Source: an uncultured Marinoscillum sp. | Lineage (GTDB): Bacteria > Bacteroidota > Bacteroidia > Cytophagales > MED-G16 | Direction: 5' to 3' | Assembly: GCA_902626505.1 (NCBI GenBank) | Contig: CACOFQ010000008.1 | Span: forward strand, 1 to 51,347 | DNA length: 51,347 bases | Shown here: positions 33,558 through 42,612 of the stretch, piece after piece | How the letters are laid out: each line of letters starts with the position of its first letter | How positions within the stretch are numbered: position 1 is the stretch's first letter | Made by a program: the position numbers and the translations under genes | Notes under the pieces: generated by a model | Seen by the model: the letters and a program-made list of their open reading frames with translations, nothing else | What the model was told of the DNA's origin: nothing | Database searches by the model: none

Positions 33558-34310
33558 TTATTTAAAAAGTATTAGTTCCATTGAACCAGGATTTGGAATC
33601 ATATCTCTTGATTGCAAACCTAGTTCAACTAGTTTCTGAGTTTTAAAATCATTTTCAGAGTTATTTCCTCCACCCTCACCTATGTTAAAACATATATGAG
33701 AAAATTGTGTATAAGCATTCTCAGATCTCTCTTCTACCCTAGTAAAACCCCAGAAAGAATGATCTCCATTATCTATACCCCTTTGAAACTGTTCTTTAAA
33801 TACCTCTTTTTCAAAAGATTCATAATCATCATTCTTTTGTTGCATTAGAGAAATTGAACATACAAGACCAGCAGAAGGATTAAAATCGGTTGCTACTGCT
33901 TGGGCCTGAATTGAAAGTGTATATGATCTTGTAGTTTCCCTAGGATCAAATGAACTATCTATCATTTTCTCAGCTTTTCTCTTAGATATTCCATGAACTC
34001 TTTGAGCAATAGCTGCATAATCAATATCTCTACTTGCATCATATTGTTCTTGTGATTCATAATTATTGAATATAAAATAATCAGCAGGCTTTGAATCAAT
34101 TGTAATTGCTTCACCAGGTAATCTTTTCCAAATTGCCCAAGACACCTTCTTGCCTTGACTGATAATATCCTCATGGATCTTAGACCAGAACTCCTCTACT
34201 TCTATGTAATCAGCATCAGATCCTTCTTTCAGGACTACAGCATCCATTATACTTATTTGCTGTGAGTTTACAATGAAAGGTATAAATAATATTATTAATA
34301 ATTTTTTCAT
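33558..34310 (-). CDS. Secreted protein D of a five-member tandem cluster
   Basis: 250 residues counted from the ATG at 34308-34310, which begins a proper signal peptide (MKKLLIILFIPFIVNSQ); a longer in-frame start would overlap the upstream gene. Strand-helix units such as ISIMDAVVLKEGSDADYIEVEEFWSKI and GLVCSISLMQQKNDDYESFEKEVF suggest two ferredoxin-like halves. Shared feature with E: a Trp-containing second strand (SWAIWKRL, MVHWGLARKL). No named family. Confidence 0.75.
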   Translation of the reverse strand: MKKLLIILFIPFIVNSQQISIMDAVVLKEGSDADYIEVEEFWSKIHEDIISQGKKVSWAIWKRLPGEAITIDSKPADYFIFNNYESQEQYDASRDIDYAAIAQRVHGISKRKAEKMIDSSFDPRETTRSYTLSIQAQAVATDFNPSAGLVCSISLMQQKNDDYESFEKEVFKEQFQRGIDNGDHSFWGFTRVEERSENAYTQFSHICFNIGEGGGNNSENDFKTQKLVELGLQSRDMIPNPGSMELILFK

Positions 34311-34317
34311 ATTCTTA

Positions 34318-35004
34318 TTATTTCCATTGTTTAACAAGTCCTCTTGTCATAGTTGACACTATCTCCATATCACCTCTTTCCTTTCTGTATGATTGCCATG
34401 CTGCTTTCTCCTTAGCATTCCAATCTCTTTGTGTTACTAGATCTTTAAAATCATCATTTGATACAAGGATGTAGTGCGATACACCATCCGCTCTACCACT
34501 TACAAACTGACCAAGAGTTAGCCTATTATCAGGTTTAACTGTTGTCCACATTTTTTTAAATGCTGGAGCATACTTTTCTGGCTCTTTAACATTTAATTGT
34601 AAAATATGTTGAATTGGACCCTCTGCTTCAACATTAAATGTGTGAATTGACCTTCCTGCTGCCGAACCTTTACTTTCAGTTAACTGATCAAAGGTACTCA
34701 TCATAACTTGCCACTGATCATTTTGACCTGCTGAATACATAGCATTCATAGCATCCGGGTTTCCTGTAAAAGCAATTACATGAGTAGCCTCATTATCATC
34801 GCTTGCAAACATAATCTCAAAAAGAGATACTGTTACTCCATCAACTAAATTGCCGGGTTGTGATAAATAGTTGTCCATTGCTGATACAACTTGACCAGCA
34901 TTAACTCTATCTACTTTTATATTATAAACTGACCAGACATATTCCTGAGAGAATAATCCAAAAGTCATAAATGTAAATAGAAAAATTAAAGAAAATTTTT
35001 TCAT
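34318..35004 (-). CDS. Secreted protein C of a five-member tandem cluster
   Basis: 228 residues, signal peptide ending GLFSQ. The second half (HILQLNVKEPEKYAPAFKKMW, FVSGRADGVSHYILVSNDD) lines up well with protein A (VYLMNVKDPASYAAAFTKM, VLAGGEPGVTHEVIVRAPS), so A and C are true paralogs. The fold again suggests two strand-helix-strand halves. Gaps to its neighbours are 7 bases (downstream) and 12 bases (upstream), so the five genes form an operon. Confidence 0.78.
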   Translation of the reverse strand: MKKFSLIFLFTFMTFGLFSQEYVWSVYNIKVDRVNAGQVVSAMDNYLSQPGNLVDGVTVSLFEIMFASDDNEATHVIAFTGNPDAMNAMYSAGQNDQWQVMMSTFDQLTESKGSAAGRSIHTFNVEAEGPIQHILQLNVKEPEKYAPAFKKMWTTVKPDNRLTLGQFVSGRADGVSHYILVSNDDFKDLVTQRDWNAKEKAAWQSYRKERGDMEIVSTMTRGLVKQWK

Positions 35005-35016
35005 AATAAATAAAAT

Positions 35017-35775
35017 TTATTGAAGTGAAATTGGTGGTGAACTTAGTTCTGGCAGAAACCTTACTAACTCAGTCTGTGCGCCCCACATAACTAAACTCTC
35101 CCTAAGAAGCTCAATATCAGTGTCCCATGAATTATTTCCAAATAATTCGTCATAGGTATCTGAAACTCTATTCATAATTTGTCTAAAGTTTCCGTAGTGT
35201 TCCATGCTTGTAAAACTAAATGCAACCCTAACATGTCCCTGTGGACCACCTGCACTAGAGGACCAAACATTCAATGATAATTTTTCTCCTGACTCCTTAA
35301 GAGCCTGAGCAATATTTCTTCTAAATTTCCAAAAATGATCTCTATTTGGACCAACAACATAATCAATATTATATCCTATTACATTTTCTCCAGGACTAGC
35401 TACATCATAACTAGCTTGATCATTTCTGACATAATATTCTCTTCCACTTGAGCTAGCAATAAGAGGATCAACATTGTCCATCCAATAATCTAATTCTTTT
35501 GGTGAAACAGAATTATTATCAAAATCAGCCCATGTTGGACCTACACCTGCTCTGGCATAACTACCTTGATTTGGGCCAGCCATTACCTGCCAAGTATACA
35601 ACTTAAAATCATCAGCACCTTGATTATACTTCTGAGTTTTATCTTTAATAGCATCTGATAATTCAGATCCCTTACCTTTAACTGGTGTATGGTAATCAAG
35701 CCATACCACCATAGACTGAGAATTTGAACTAAATGAAATTAAAGTAATTAATAAAGTGAATAATAGGTTCTTCAT
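35017..35775 (-). CDS. Secreted protein B of a five-member tandem cluster
   Basis: 252 residues, signal peptide ending SFSSNSQ. First half: MVVWLDYHTPVKGKGSELSD and LYTWQVMAGPNQGSYARAG; second half: IDYVVGPNRDHFWKFRRNIAQAL and WSSSAGGPQGHVRVAF. The two halves share the order strand, helix, Trp-containing strand, Gly-rich turn, strand, consistent with an internal duplication. Its ATG directly follows the stop of gene A. Closest in pattern to D and E; function unknown. Confidence 0.77.
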   Translation of the reverse strand: MKNLLFTLLITLISFSSNSQSMVVWLDYHTPVKGKGSELSDAIKDKTQKYNQGADDFKLYTWQVMAGPNQGSYARAGVGPTWADFDNNSVSPKELDYWMDNVDPLIASSSGREYYVRNDQASYDVASPGENVIGYNIDYVVGPNRDHFWKFRRNIAQALKESGEKLSLNVWSSSAGGPQGHVRVAFSFTSMEHYGNFRQIMNRVSDTYDELFGNNSWDTDIELLRESLVMWGAQTELVRFLPELSSPPISLQ

Positions 35776-36483
35776 TTATTGAACATTATAAAATTGAACT
35801 GGAGATCCAGTAACTACATGTAAAACTTCTGAATATGGCCTTACTGTTTGAATAAATTCTTGAAATATTTCAGAAGCAAAAAATTCATTTCTATTTGCTA
35901 ACCATTCAGCCATACTAGGTGCTCTCACAATAACTTCATGAGTCACTCCTGGCTCACCACCAGCTAAAACTTCGTGTAGTTCTAACGTTCCCTGACCTTC
36001 ATTTGAAGCTTCTGCAGCCGCCTTCATTTTAGTAAATGCAGCAGCATAACTTGCTGGATCCTTAACATTCATTAAATAAACTACAGCAAATTGTAAGTCA
36101 AATCCTGCAGGATCAGCGATAAGAGATTGACCAAGAATATTAGCTTCTTGAACAACATTCTCATTCCATGTTTCATAAATTCCTGCAGTATTCATCATTT
36201 TCGCATTTGCAAACTTTGCGAAATTTGCTTGAATATCTGCAGCATTATCTGAGAACCAACATATTTGATGAGTAGCAGCAAACTCTGAACTTGAATGATC
36301 AAATTGAAAAATTGCATTAGCTGACATTGATTTTCCAAGGTCAGATTCCATAAAATCATTCCAAACACTTAAAAAAGCAGCTGGATTTTCAATAACAACA
36401 TTAGAACATTGCCATGTAATTTGTTGTGCTTTGGATTGAAAAGAAAATAAAATTAAAATCAATCCAATAAAGATATTTTTCAT
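35776..36483 (-). CDS. Secreted protein A of a five-member tandem cluster
   Basis: 235 residues, signal peptide ending SKAQ. Duplicated alpha/beta layout: QCSNVVIENPAAFLSVWNDFM then ATHQICWFSDN in half one; FAVVYLMNVKDPASYAAAFTKM then GVTHEVIVRAPSMAEW in half two. Each half has the pattern of a dimeric alpha-beta barrel domain with a conserved TH/SH before the third strand. First gene of the cluster; 205 AT-rich bases lie upstream with no promoter box I can defend. Confidence 0.78.
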   Translation of the reverse strand: MKNIFIGLILILFSFQSKAQQITWQCSNVVIENPAAFLSVWNDFMESDLGKSMSANAIFQFDHSSSEFAATHQICWFSDNAADIQANFAKFANAKMMNTAGIYETWNENVVQEANILGQSLIADPAGFDLQFAVVYLMNVKDPASYAAAFTKMKAAAEASNEGQGTLELHEVLAGGEPGVTHEVIVRAPSMAEWLANRNEFFASEIFQEFIQTVRPYSEVLHVVTGSPVQFYNVQ

Positions 36484-36688
36484 AATAATTAAAGTTTAAA
36501 TTAATAATAATTATTAGATCAAAGGACCTAATAAATTATCAGATTCGAATAATGTTAAATTTAATAATCCAATAAAAATTCAAAGAGAATAATAAAGTGA
36601 TTTATAAAATTCTAATTTCAATATAATAGAAAATTTTATTTTTCAAAAATCTTTATTTGGATTAATTATAAATAATTAATAATTGAAT

Positions 36689-38227
36689 CTAAAAATTAAA
36701 TTTTATTCCTTGAGCCAAGGGTAAATAATCAGAATAATTAATAGTATTCGTCTGGCGTCTCATATAAGACTTCCATGAATCTGAACCAGATTCTCTTCCA
36801 CCTCCAGTTTCCTTCTCACCACCAAAAGCACCTCCAATTTCGGCACCAGATGTCCCAATATTAACGTTAGCTATACCACAATCAGAACCTGAAGCGGCTA
36901 AAAATTCTTCTGCTTCCGAAATTTTAGATGTCATGATTGAAGATGACAGACCCTGAGGAACATCATTCTGAATATTAATAGCTTCAGAAAGTCTATCGTA
37001 CTTAATTAAATACAGAATTGGAGCAAAAGTTTCTGTCTGAACAGTTTTAAATTCATTTTTCACCTCATATATCGATGGCGAAACATAACAACCTGAATTA
37101 TACTGATTCCCACTTAAAACTTCCCCTTCAATAACTACTTTGCCACCTTCATCTTTTATTTTTTTTATTGCTTCTTGATACATTGTAACAGCTTCCTTAT
37201 CAATTAAAGGACCCATATGATTTTCCTCATCTAAAGGGTTACCTATTTTAATTTGGTCATATGCTTTAACTAATAGTAATTTAAATTTATCATATACTGA
37301 ATTATGAATTATTAACCTTCTAGTTGTTGTACATCTTTGACCTGAAGTTCCTACTGCACCAAAAACTGCAGCACGAATCGCAATATTCAGATTGGCATTT
37401 TCAGATATTATCATCGCATTATTACCACCCAATTCCAACAAAGATTTACCAAGTCTTTTTCCAACAACTTCAGCTACTGATTTACCCATCCTTGTTGAAC
37501 CAGTTGCACTAACCAAAGATATTCTAGAGTCTGAAGCGATTTTCTTTCCAAGTATCTGATTTGAACAATCAGTTACTAAATTAAGAACTCCCTCAATATT
37601 ATTTTTTTTCAAAACTCCACTAATGATATTTTGAGTAGCTACTGCAGATAAAGGAGTTTTTTCTGATGGTTTCCAAATACAAACATTACCACATACCATA
37701 GCTATCATAGCATTCCAACTCCATACAGCAACAGGAAAATTAAATGCTGATATAATTCCAACAATTCCAAGTGGGTGCCATTGTTCATACATCCTATGAT
37801 TTGGTCTTTCAGAATGCATAGTCAAACCATACAATTGCCTTGACAATCCTACTGCAAAATCACATATATCTATCATTTCCTGAACCTCACCTAGACCCTC
37901 TTGTAAAGACTTTCCCATTTCATAAGAAACTAAATGACCTAATTGATTTTTATTTTCACGTAATGCATTACCAATCTGTCTAACAATTTCACCTCTATTT
38001 GGAGCTGTGATCTTTCTCCATTCTATAAATGATTTAGAAGATATTTTTATAATTTTCTCGTAGGCATCTTTATCTGTTTCTATAACTGAAGCTATCTTTT
38101 TTCCATCAACGGGTGAGAAAACCTCTTTACAGTTTCCTTTTGACGCTATCCATTTACTGCCTGAACTTGTCCCATTATTAACATCTTTTATACCTAAATC
38201 AGATAAAAAAATAGAAAAATCAATCAT
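36689..38227 (-). CDS. ALDH7-type aldehyde dehydrogenase (aminoadipate-semialdehyde dehydrogenase-like)
   Basis: 512 residues. Aldehyde dehydrogenase features: ISAFNFPVAVWSWN (cofactor site, ~155), KPSEKTPLSA (~186), catalytic Glu in LELGGNNAM (~266), nucleophile Cys in GQRCTTTRR (~298) and ETFAPILY (~400). The C-terminal AEIGGAFGGEKETGGGRESGSDSWK and the ATGSTRMG motif fit the ALDH7 (antiquitin) branch, which oxidises alpha-aminoadipic semialdehyde from lysine breakdown. It lies 2 bases after an M16 protease gene; a lysine-from-peptide route is an inference only. Confidence 0.9.
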   Translation of the reverse strand: MIDFSIFLSDLGIKDVNNGTSSGSKWIASKGNCKEVFSPVDGKKIASVIETDKDAYEKIIKISSKSFIEWRKITAPNRGEIVRQIGNALRENKNQLGHLVSYEMGKSLQEGLGEVQEMIDICDFAVGLSRQLYGLTMHSERPNHRMYEQWHPLGIVGIISAFNFPVAVWSWNAMIAMVCGNVCIWKPSEKTPLSAVATQNIISGVLKKNNIEGVLNLVTDCSNQILGKKIASDSRISLVSATGSTRMGKSVAEVVGKRLGKSLLELGGNNAMIISENANLNIAIRAAVFGAVGTSGQRCTTTRRLIIHNSVYDKFKLLLVKAYDQIKIGNPLDEENHMGPLIDKEAVTMYQEAIKKIKDEGGKVVIEGEVLSGNQYNSGCYVSPSIYEVKNEFKTVQTETFAPILYLIKYDRLSEAINIQNDVPQGLSSSIMTSKISEAEEFLAASGSDCGIANVNIGTSGAEIGGAFGGEKETGGGRESGSDSWKSYMRRQTNTINYSDYLPLAQGIKFNF

Positions 38228-38229
38228 AC

Positions 38230-40290
38230 TTAATCCTCAATAATGAAGTCAGAATCTGAAACTTGAGGATTGACAGATATATTTATAACATTAAAATCAA
38301 GACTTTGAGGTCCTATAGGTGTTTTAACTAGATATGGAAATAATACACCGTTTACTTCTCTATAATCTTCGAAATAAGTTGACTGTGGCATCTTTGAACC
38401 GTCTGGCATTGTAGCCATATCAGTCTGCTTATATTTCAATCCTGTTTGGGCATCATATGCAACAAAAGAATTTTTTGATACTTCTAATACATGAAGGGTT
38501 TTACCATCCTCTTCATCAACAGAACTAAATGTAACATTATCATCATTTAACCACCCTAACTCCTCAAACGGTAATGTTGCTTGAATAAGTTTTTCAACTT
38601 CGCTTTCAGGCAATGGATTATTCATTCCTTGTTGAGAAACAGAACCTTTCTCTCCATCAAATACCATTTTCATCATAGTATTTCCCATCATCATCATCAT
38701 CTGAACCATCTTATTTGGTTTTGCTTGAATACTTACCATTTGGAGTTTCATTCCTTGAACTTCTGCCTCAGCTAACATGCTCACAGCATTGACTTCTTCA
38801 ACTTTATCAATTCCACCTATTGCATCAATATATTTATTTAATACTGACTCTACTGAAATTCCTGTTGGAGTAGAGAAGTCTGGTTTGTCAGATTGATTAC
38901 CATACTTGTCAAAATACATTATTTCATATGGCATTTTTTCTAAAGAGGTAAGTATATCTTGCCCTTTACCAACAACCATAATTCTAAGATTTTCATTTAA
39001 AACATATTTATTAAGCACTCTCTTGACATCATCAACAGTAACACTTTGAAAATTTTCTAAATAATTTTCATAGAAATCTTCAGGTAGATTAAACTTATCA
39101 ATATTAGTTGCAAAATTTGCTATTGTTGATGGTTGCTCAGTTGACATAATGAAACTTCCAACGTATTTTTCTTTAGCAGCATTTAATTCTTCTTCAGAAA
39201 CACCATTTAAATTAATAAGTTTTATCTCATTAACTATTTCGGTAATTGCACTATCTGTAACTTCATTCCTTACACTTGCAGTTGCTGTGAATGAACCTTT
39301 ATATCTACTAGTTGAAGCTGAGGAATAAGAGCCATAAGTAAATCCTTTGTCTTCTCTTAAATTCATAAATAACCTTGCGGTTGAGCTTCCTCCTAAAATT
39401 TGGTTACCTAATTTCAATGCAAAGTAGTCGGGGTTAGTCATTGAAACATCCATAAGGTTTCCTACATATATCTCAGACTGAACCGCATTAGGCATGTCAA
39501 CAAAATTAATTTCTATTTTATCTAAATTATTAGCAGCAGGAAGTTGATACTTTAAATCTTTCCCCTTTTTCCATTTTCCAAATAAAGACTCAATTAGTGG
39601 TTTTATTTCATCAAAATTTACATCTCCAACAATTGTAAGGAAGGAGTTATTTGGAATAGCATATTTTTTATAATAATTCTGTACATCTTTAAGTGAAATA
39701 TTATTTAATGTTTCAATAGTTTCAAACTCTCCATATGGATGGTTACTTCCATATCTTAACTTACCATGTACCCTATTAGCAATAGTTTGAACATCTTTCT
39801 CTATTGACTTAATACCTTCAAGTGCAACATTTTTTTCTTTTTGAAAATCATCTTTTGTAAGTAAAGGATTAATTAATCCATCAGCCATCATTTCTAAAAC
39901 TCTTGGAAAATATCTTTTTAATGAAGAAACATATCCTCCACTTGCAGAAAGAAAAAGAGTTGCTCCCATATAATCAACTTCTTCATTATAACTATCCTTT
40001 GATTGATTTTTTGTTCCATTTCCCATCATTGCTCCTAGTAGACTAGAAACACCTTTAATATCACCCTCAAAATCAGGATAATTATCAATATCAAGATTTG
40101 CAAAAGCCCTAGGTAATTTATTATTTTCAACAACAATTACTTTTAATCCATTATCCATTATAAAAGATTTAGGATTTCCAAGATTAATTGAAGGTGCAGG
40201 ACCAGCCTTCGGAGGCTGTGATCTATCTATCTGTGAAAATGCAATATTTACAGTTAAAAAAATTAGAGATAAAATTTTTATATATTTCAT
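38230..40290 (-). CDS. Inactive M16-type subunit with C-terminal LolA-like domain
   Basis: 686 residues from the ATG at 40288-40290, giving signal peptide MKYIKILSLIF...AFSQ. Two M16 domains are followed by a ~200-residue beta-rich domain (~485-686) of the LolA/lipoprotein-sorting type (KYIDAIGGIDKVEEVN, NGVLFPYLVKTPIGPQ). The zinc motif HxxEH is missing: the equivalent segment reads SSLLGAMMGNGT. The R/Y pair of the second half is seen as LRMVVG-type and GFTYGSYS motifs. It pairs with the active M16 gene 4 bases upstream, like the alpha/beta subunits of mitochondrial processing peptidase. Confidence 0.88.
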   Translation of the reverse strand: MKYIKILSLIFLTVNIAFSQIDRSQPPKAGPAPSINLGNPKSFIMDNGLKVIVVENNKLPRAFANLDIDNYPDFEGDIKGVSSLLGAMMGNGTKNQSKDSYNEEVDYMGATLFLSASGGYVSSLKRYFPRVLEMMADGLINPLLTKDDFQKEKNVALEGIKSIEKDVQTIANRVHGKLRYGSNHPYGEFETIETLNNISLKDVQNYYKKYAIPNNSFLTIVGDVNFDEIKPLIESLFGKWKKGKDLKYQLPAANNLDKIEINFVDMPNAVQSEIYVGNLMDVSMTNPDYFALKLGNQILGGSSTARLFMNLREDKGFTYGSYSSASTSRYKGSFTATASVRNEVTDSAITEIVNEIKLINLNGVSEEELNAAKEKYVGSFIMSTEQPSTIANFATNIDKFNLPEDFYENYLENFQSVTVDDVKRVLNKYVLNENLRIMVVGKGQDILTSLEKMPYEIMYFDKYGNQSDKPDFSTPTGISVESVLNKYIDAIGGIDKVEEVNAVSMLAEAEVQGMKLQMVSIQAKPNKMVQMMMMMGNTMMKMVFDGEKGSVSQQGMNNPLPESEVEKLIQATLPFEELGWLNDDNVTFSSVDEEDGKTLHVLEVSKNSFVAYDAQTGLKYKQTDMATMPDGSKMPQSTYFEDYREVNGVLFPYLVKTPIGPQSLDFNVINISVNPQVSDSDFIIED

Positions 40291-40294
40291 ATAA

Positions 40295-41611
40295 TTATTG
40301 TTTAGAACTTTCTGGTAAATAATCAATTATTGCTCTAGAATCTTTATTCAGATATTTATTCGCAACATTTCGTATTTCTTCTTTAGTAATTGATTTATAA
40401 ATATCTAATCTCTCATTAATTAAGTTGACATTACCATGAAGTAAGTAGTAAGAAGCTAGAGAATTTGCAATTCCAGACATACTTGCATTAGTACTTATAA
40501 AACTATTCTCAAATTCATTTTGTAATTTTTCATACTCTCTATCTGATATTAATTCACCTTTAAGTTTTTCTATTTCTTCATCAATATTATCATATAATGT
40601 TTGTAGAGTATTTTCACCTACAGGTAAAGATAAAATAACATAAACCCCATAATCCTCAAACGATAAATTAACAGCTTGAACCTCTACAGAAACTTTTTTG
40701 GTGTCAACCATTTTTTTATAAAGCCTAGAACTTTTACCTCCACTTAAAATTGATGATATCATATCAAGTACATAGGAGTCTCTATCCTTGAATGAAGGTA
40801 TTCTGTAACATACTAGCCCCATTGGTAATTGAATATTTGGATCATAAAAATCTTTTCTAATTTCAGCAGTAATTGGATCCTCTTTTATATTAACCCTTGG
40901 TACTTCTTCTCCTCTGGGAATAGGACCAAAATATCCTTCAATTTTTTTCTTTACATCTTCAATTTCAAAATTACCAGCAACAACCAAAACAGCATTATTT
41001 GGAACATAGAACTTTTTATTATATGCTATAAACTCTTCTAGGGTAGCAGCATCAAGATGTTCCATTGATCCTATCGGTAACCATCTATAAGGATGCTTTT
41101 TAAATAAACTTGAAGTTATTTGAGGTAATAATTGTCCATATGGTCTATTATCATAATTCGACCTCTTCTCCTCTTTAACTACCTCATTCTGTGTTTCAAC
41201 TCCTATTTCGTCAATTACAGGATGAAGCATTCTCTCAGATTCAAGCCAAAGACCAAGTTCTAACTTGTTAGAAGGAAAAAATTCAAAATAATATGTTTCA
41301 TCATTAGAGGTATAAGCATTTAAAGATCCTCCATTACTTTCAACAATCTTCATAAATTGGCCTCTTTCAATATTTTCAGTTCCCTCAAAAAGAAGATGTT
41401 CAAAGAAATGAGCAAAACCAGTTCTTTCAGGACTATCATCTTTTGATCCTACGTGATACATTACTGATGTTACTGCTAATGGGACAGATTTGTCTTGATG
41501 TAAAATTACATGCAACCCATTATCTAAATCATATTCAATAAAATCAACATTTTGAGATAAAACATTTGTGTTGATGAATACAAATAATATAATTGATAAT
41601 ATTTTTTTCAT
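40295..41611 (-). CDS. Active M16-family zinc metallopeptidase subunit
   Basis: 438 residues, signal peptide ending TNVLSQ. Inverted zinc motif H68-F-F-E71-H72 in GFAHFFEHLLFEG, with the downstream Glu ligand in NEVVKEEKR near 143-148. A second M16 domain covers ~190-380. The protein should degrade peptides in the periplasm as one half of a two-subunit clam-shell. Its operon runs active M16, inactive M16, aldehyde dehydrogenase. Confidence 0.92.
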   Translation of the reverse strand: MKKILSIILFVFINTNVLSQNVDFIEYDLDNGLHVILHQDKSVPLAVTSVMYHVGSKDDSPERTGFAHFFEHLLFEGTENIERGQFMKIVESNGGSLNAYTSNDETYYFEFFPSNKLELGLWLESERMLHPVIDEIGVETQNEVVKEEKRSNYDNRPYGQLLPQITSSLFKKHPYRWLPIGSMEHLDAATLEEFIAYNKKFYVPNNAVLVVAGNFEIEDVKKKIEGYFGPIPRGEEVPRVNIKEDPITAEIRKDFYDPNIQLPMGLVCYRIPSFKDRDSYVLDMISSILSGGKSSRLYKKMVDTKKVSVEVQAVNLSFEDYGVYVILSLPVGENTLQTLYDNIDEEIEKLKGELISDREYEKLQNEFENSFISTNASMSGIANSLASYYLLHGNVNLINERLDIYKSITKEEIRNVANKYLNKDSRAIIDYLPESSKQ

Positions 41612-41642
41612 ATTTTTATGTTTAATAGAGTACGAAGATAAT

Positions 41643-41674
41643 GAAAGTTATATAATTATTTAATTTGGGCAAAT
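41643..41674 (-). promoter_or_regulatory. Candidate promoter of the M16/ALDH operon
   Basis: On the minus strand TTTG (41673-41670), a 19-base spacer and TAACTTTC (41650-41643), one base from TAnnTTTG. It ends 32 bases before the M16 ATG (41611). Confidence 0.35.
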
Positions 41675-41682
41675 AACATAAA

Positions 41683-41952
41683 TTACTTTGACCTATTAAA
41701 TGATATTTGCCTCTGAGATTTTGATTTAAATCTATTCTTTTGAGGTGTACTTAAAAGTTGATGTTTTGTTTTTCTATTATCAACTCTTTTCCTCCAGTTT
41801 AAAAATGATTTTTCTTTTAAATTATTTCGCATTATTGAAATAATTTCTTTTTCAGATATCTCAAACTGATTTTTTATAGCATCAAAAGGAGTTCTATCCT
41901 CCCAACACATTTGAATAATTCTATCAATATCAGAATCACTAAAATTTTTCAT
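41683..41952 (-). CDS. DUF2805 (TIGR03643-type) small protein
   Basis: 89 residues from the ATG at 41950-41952 (a TTG three codons earlier is possible). The family pattern is complete: FSDSDIDRIIQMCWEDRTPFDAIKNQF, a helix-turn-helix-like ISEKEIISIMRNNL, then KSFLNWRKRV and a very basic tail. The predicted fold is a small DNA-binding-like domain, but no function is established. It overlaps the upstream membrane-protein gene by 14 bases. Confidence 0.88.
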   Translation of the reverse strand: MKNFSDSDIDRIIQMCWEDRTPFDAIKNQFEISEKEIISIMRNNLKEKSFLNWRKRVDNRKTKHQLLSTPQKNRFKSKSQRQISFNRSK

Positions 41953-42358
41953 AAGAAACAAAAATGATTACTATAAGTTTTGATATCCATAAGAAGGTTC
42001 TAATCCAATTATAATTGATTAACTTTTTTATTTCAATATGATCGAGTCTTTTAGAAAGTTTATTATGAGAAGGAACCATGATAATAAATGTAATTAGCCA
42101 AATACATAACAGAAAGATTAAACATTTAATATATGTAAAATCATTAGTAAAATAAACAATCATTATTAAGGAGAAAAGCTCAACTAGCATTACAGGGGCA
42201 ACAATCAAAGAAATACTATCCACGTATTTTTTATGATGATGAATAAATGTTTCTTGATCTATATTATAAAGGCTGGGATAAGTTATGAATTGGGTTATTA
42301 AAATAACAGAACACAAATAACTATTTGATAGTAATTGTATTAATAGATAAAATTTCAT
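41939..42358 (-). CDS. Four-helix membrane protein of unknown function
   Basis: 139 residues with four hydrophobic helices (about 8-27, 50-70, 77-97, 118-135). The loop after helix 1 is TYPSLYNIDQETFIHHHKKYVDSISLI, which contains three consecutive His and may be a metal or haem site; SHNKLSKRLDH lies in the third loop. It overlaps both neighbours (ATGA with the upstream gene), so this is a tight operon with DUF2805 downstream. Confidence 0.7.
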   Translation of the reverse strand: MKFYLLIQLLSNSYLCSVILITQFITYPSLYNIDQETFIHHHKKYVDSISLIVAPVMLVELFSLIMIVYFTNDFTYIKCLIFLLCIWLITFIIMVPSHNKLSKRLDHIEIKKLINYNWIRTFLWISKLIVIIFVSYEKF

Positions 42359-42612
42359 TGTGATATGTAAAAAATAAAAATTAATAAGTAAACTATCAGA
42401 TATGCTCGATATTGATCTCTGGTTTTAAGATATTCATTATTCTCAGGGTAAAGATTTGAAAAGAGAGCAATTATTTCCTTTTTAAATAAAGGTTTAATAT
42501 TAATTTTCCAGTCATCTGTTTTATAAACAATTTTTCTAAATTTGCTTCTAAAATATGTACTCGGAATACCCCAAACGACTAAAAGTATGAATAAAAAATT
42601 TTTATCAAACAT
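42355..42612 (-). CDS. Small membrane protein of unknown function
   Basis: 85 residues with a hydrophobic N-terminal helix (5-22) and a C-terminal helix (67-83), and a basic middle (FRSKFRKIVYKTDDWKINIKPLFKKE). Its stop overlaps the next start as ATGA, so it is the first gene of the three-gene minus-strand operon. Its 5' end overlaps the divergent lipoprotein gene by 26 bases. No family recognised. Confidence 0.62.
   Translation of the reverse strand: MFDKNFLFILLVVWGIPSTYFRSKFRKIVYKTDDWKINIKPLFKKEIIALFSNLYPENNEYLKTRDQYRAYLIVYLLIFIFYISQ

Noticed and set aside
36484-36688. Possible small gene or RNA in the 205-base gap before the ALDH gene's 3' end and after the five-gene cluster's start.
   Set aside because: No frame of useful length, no stable hairpin with a T-run and no exact promoter box; only AT-rich DNA.
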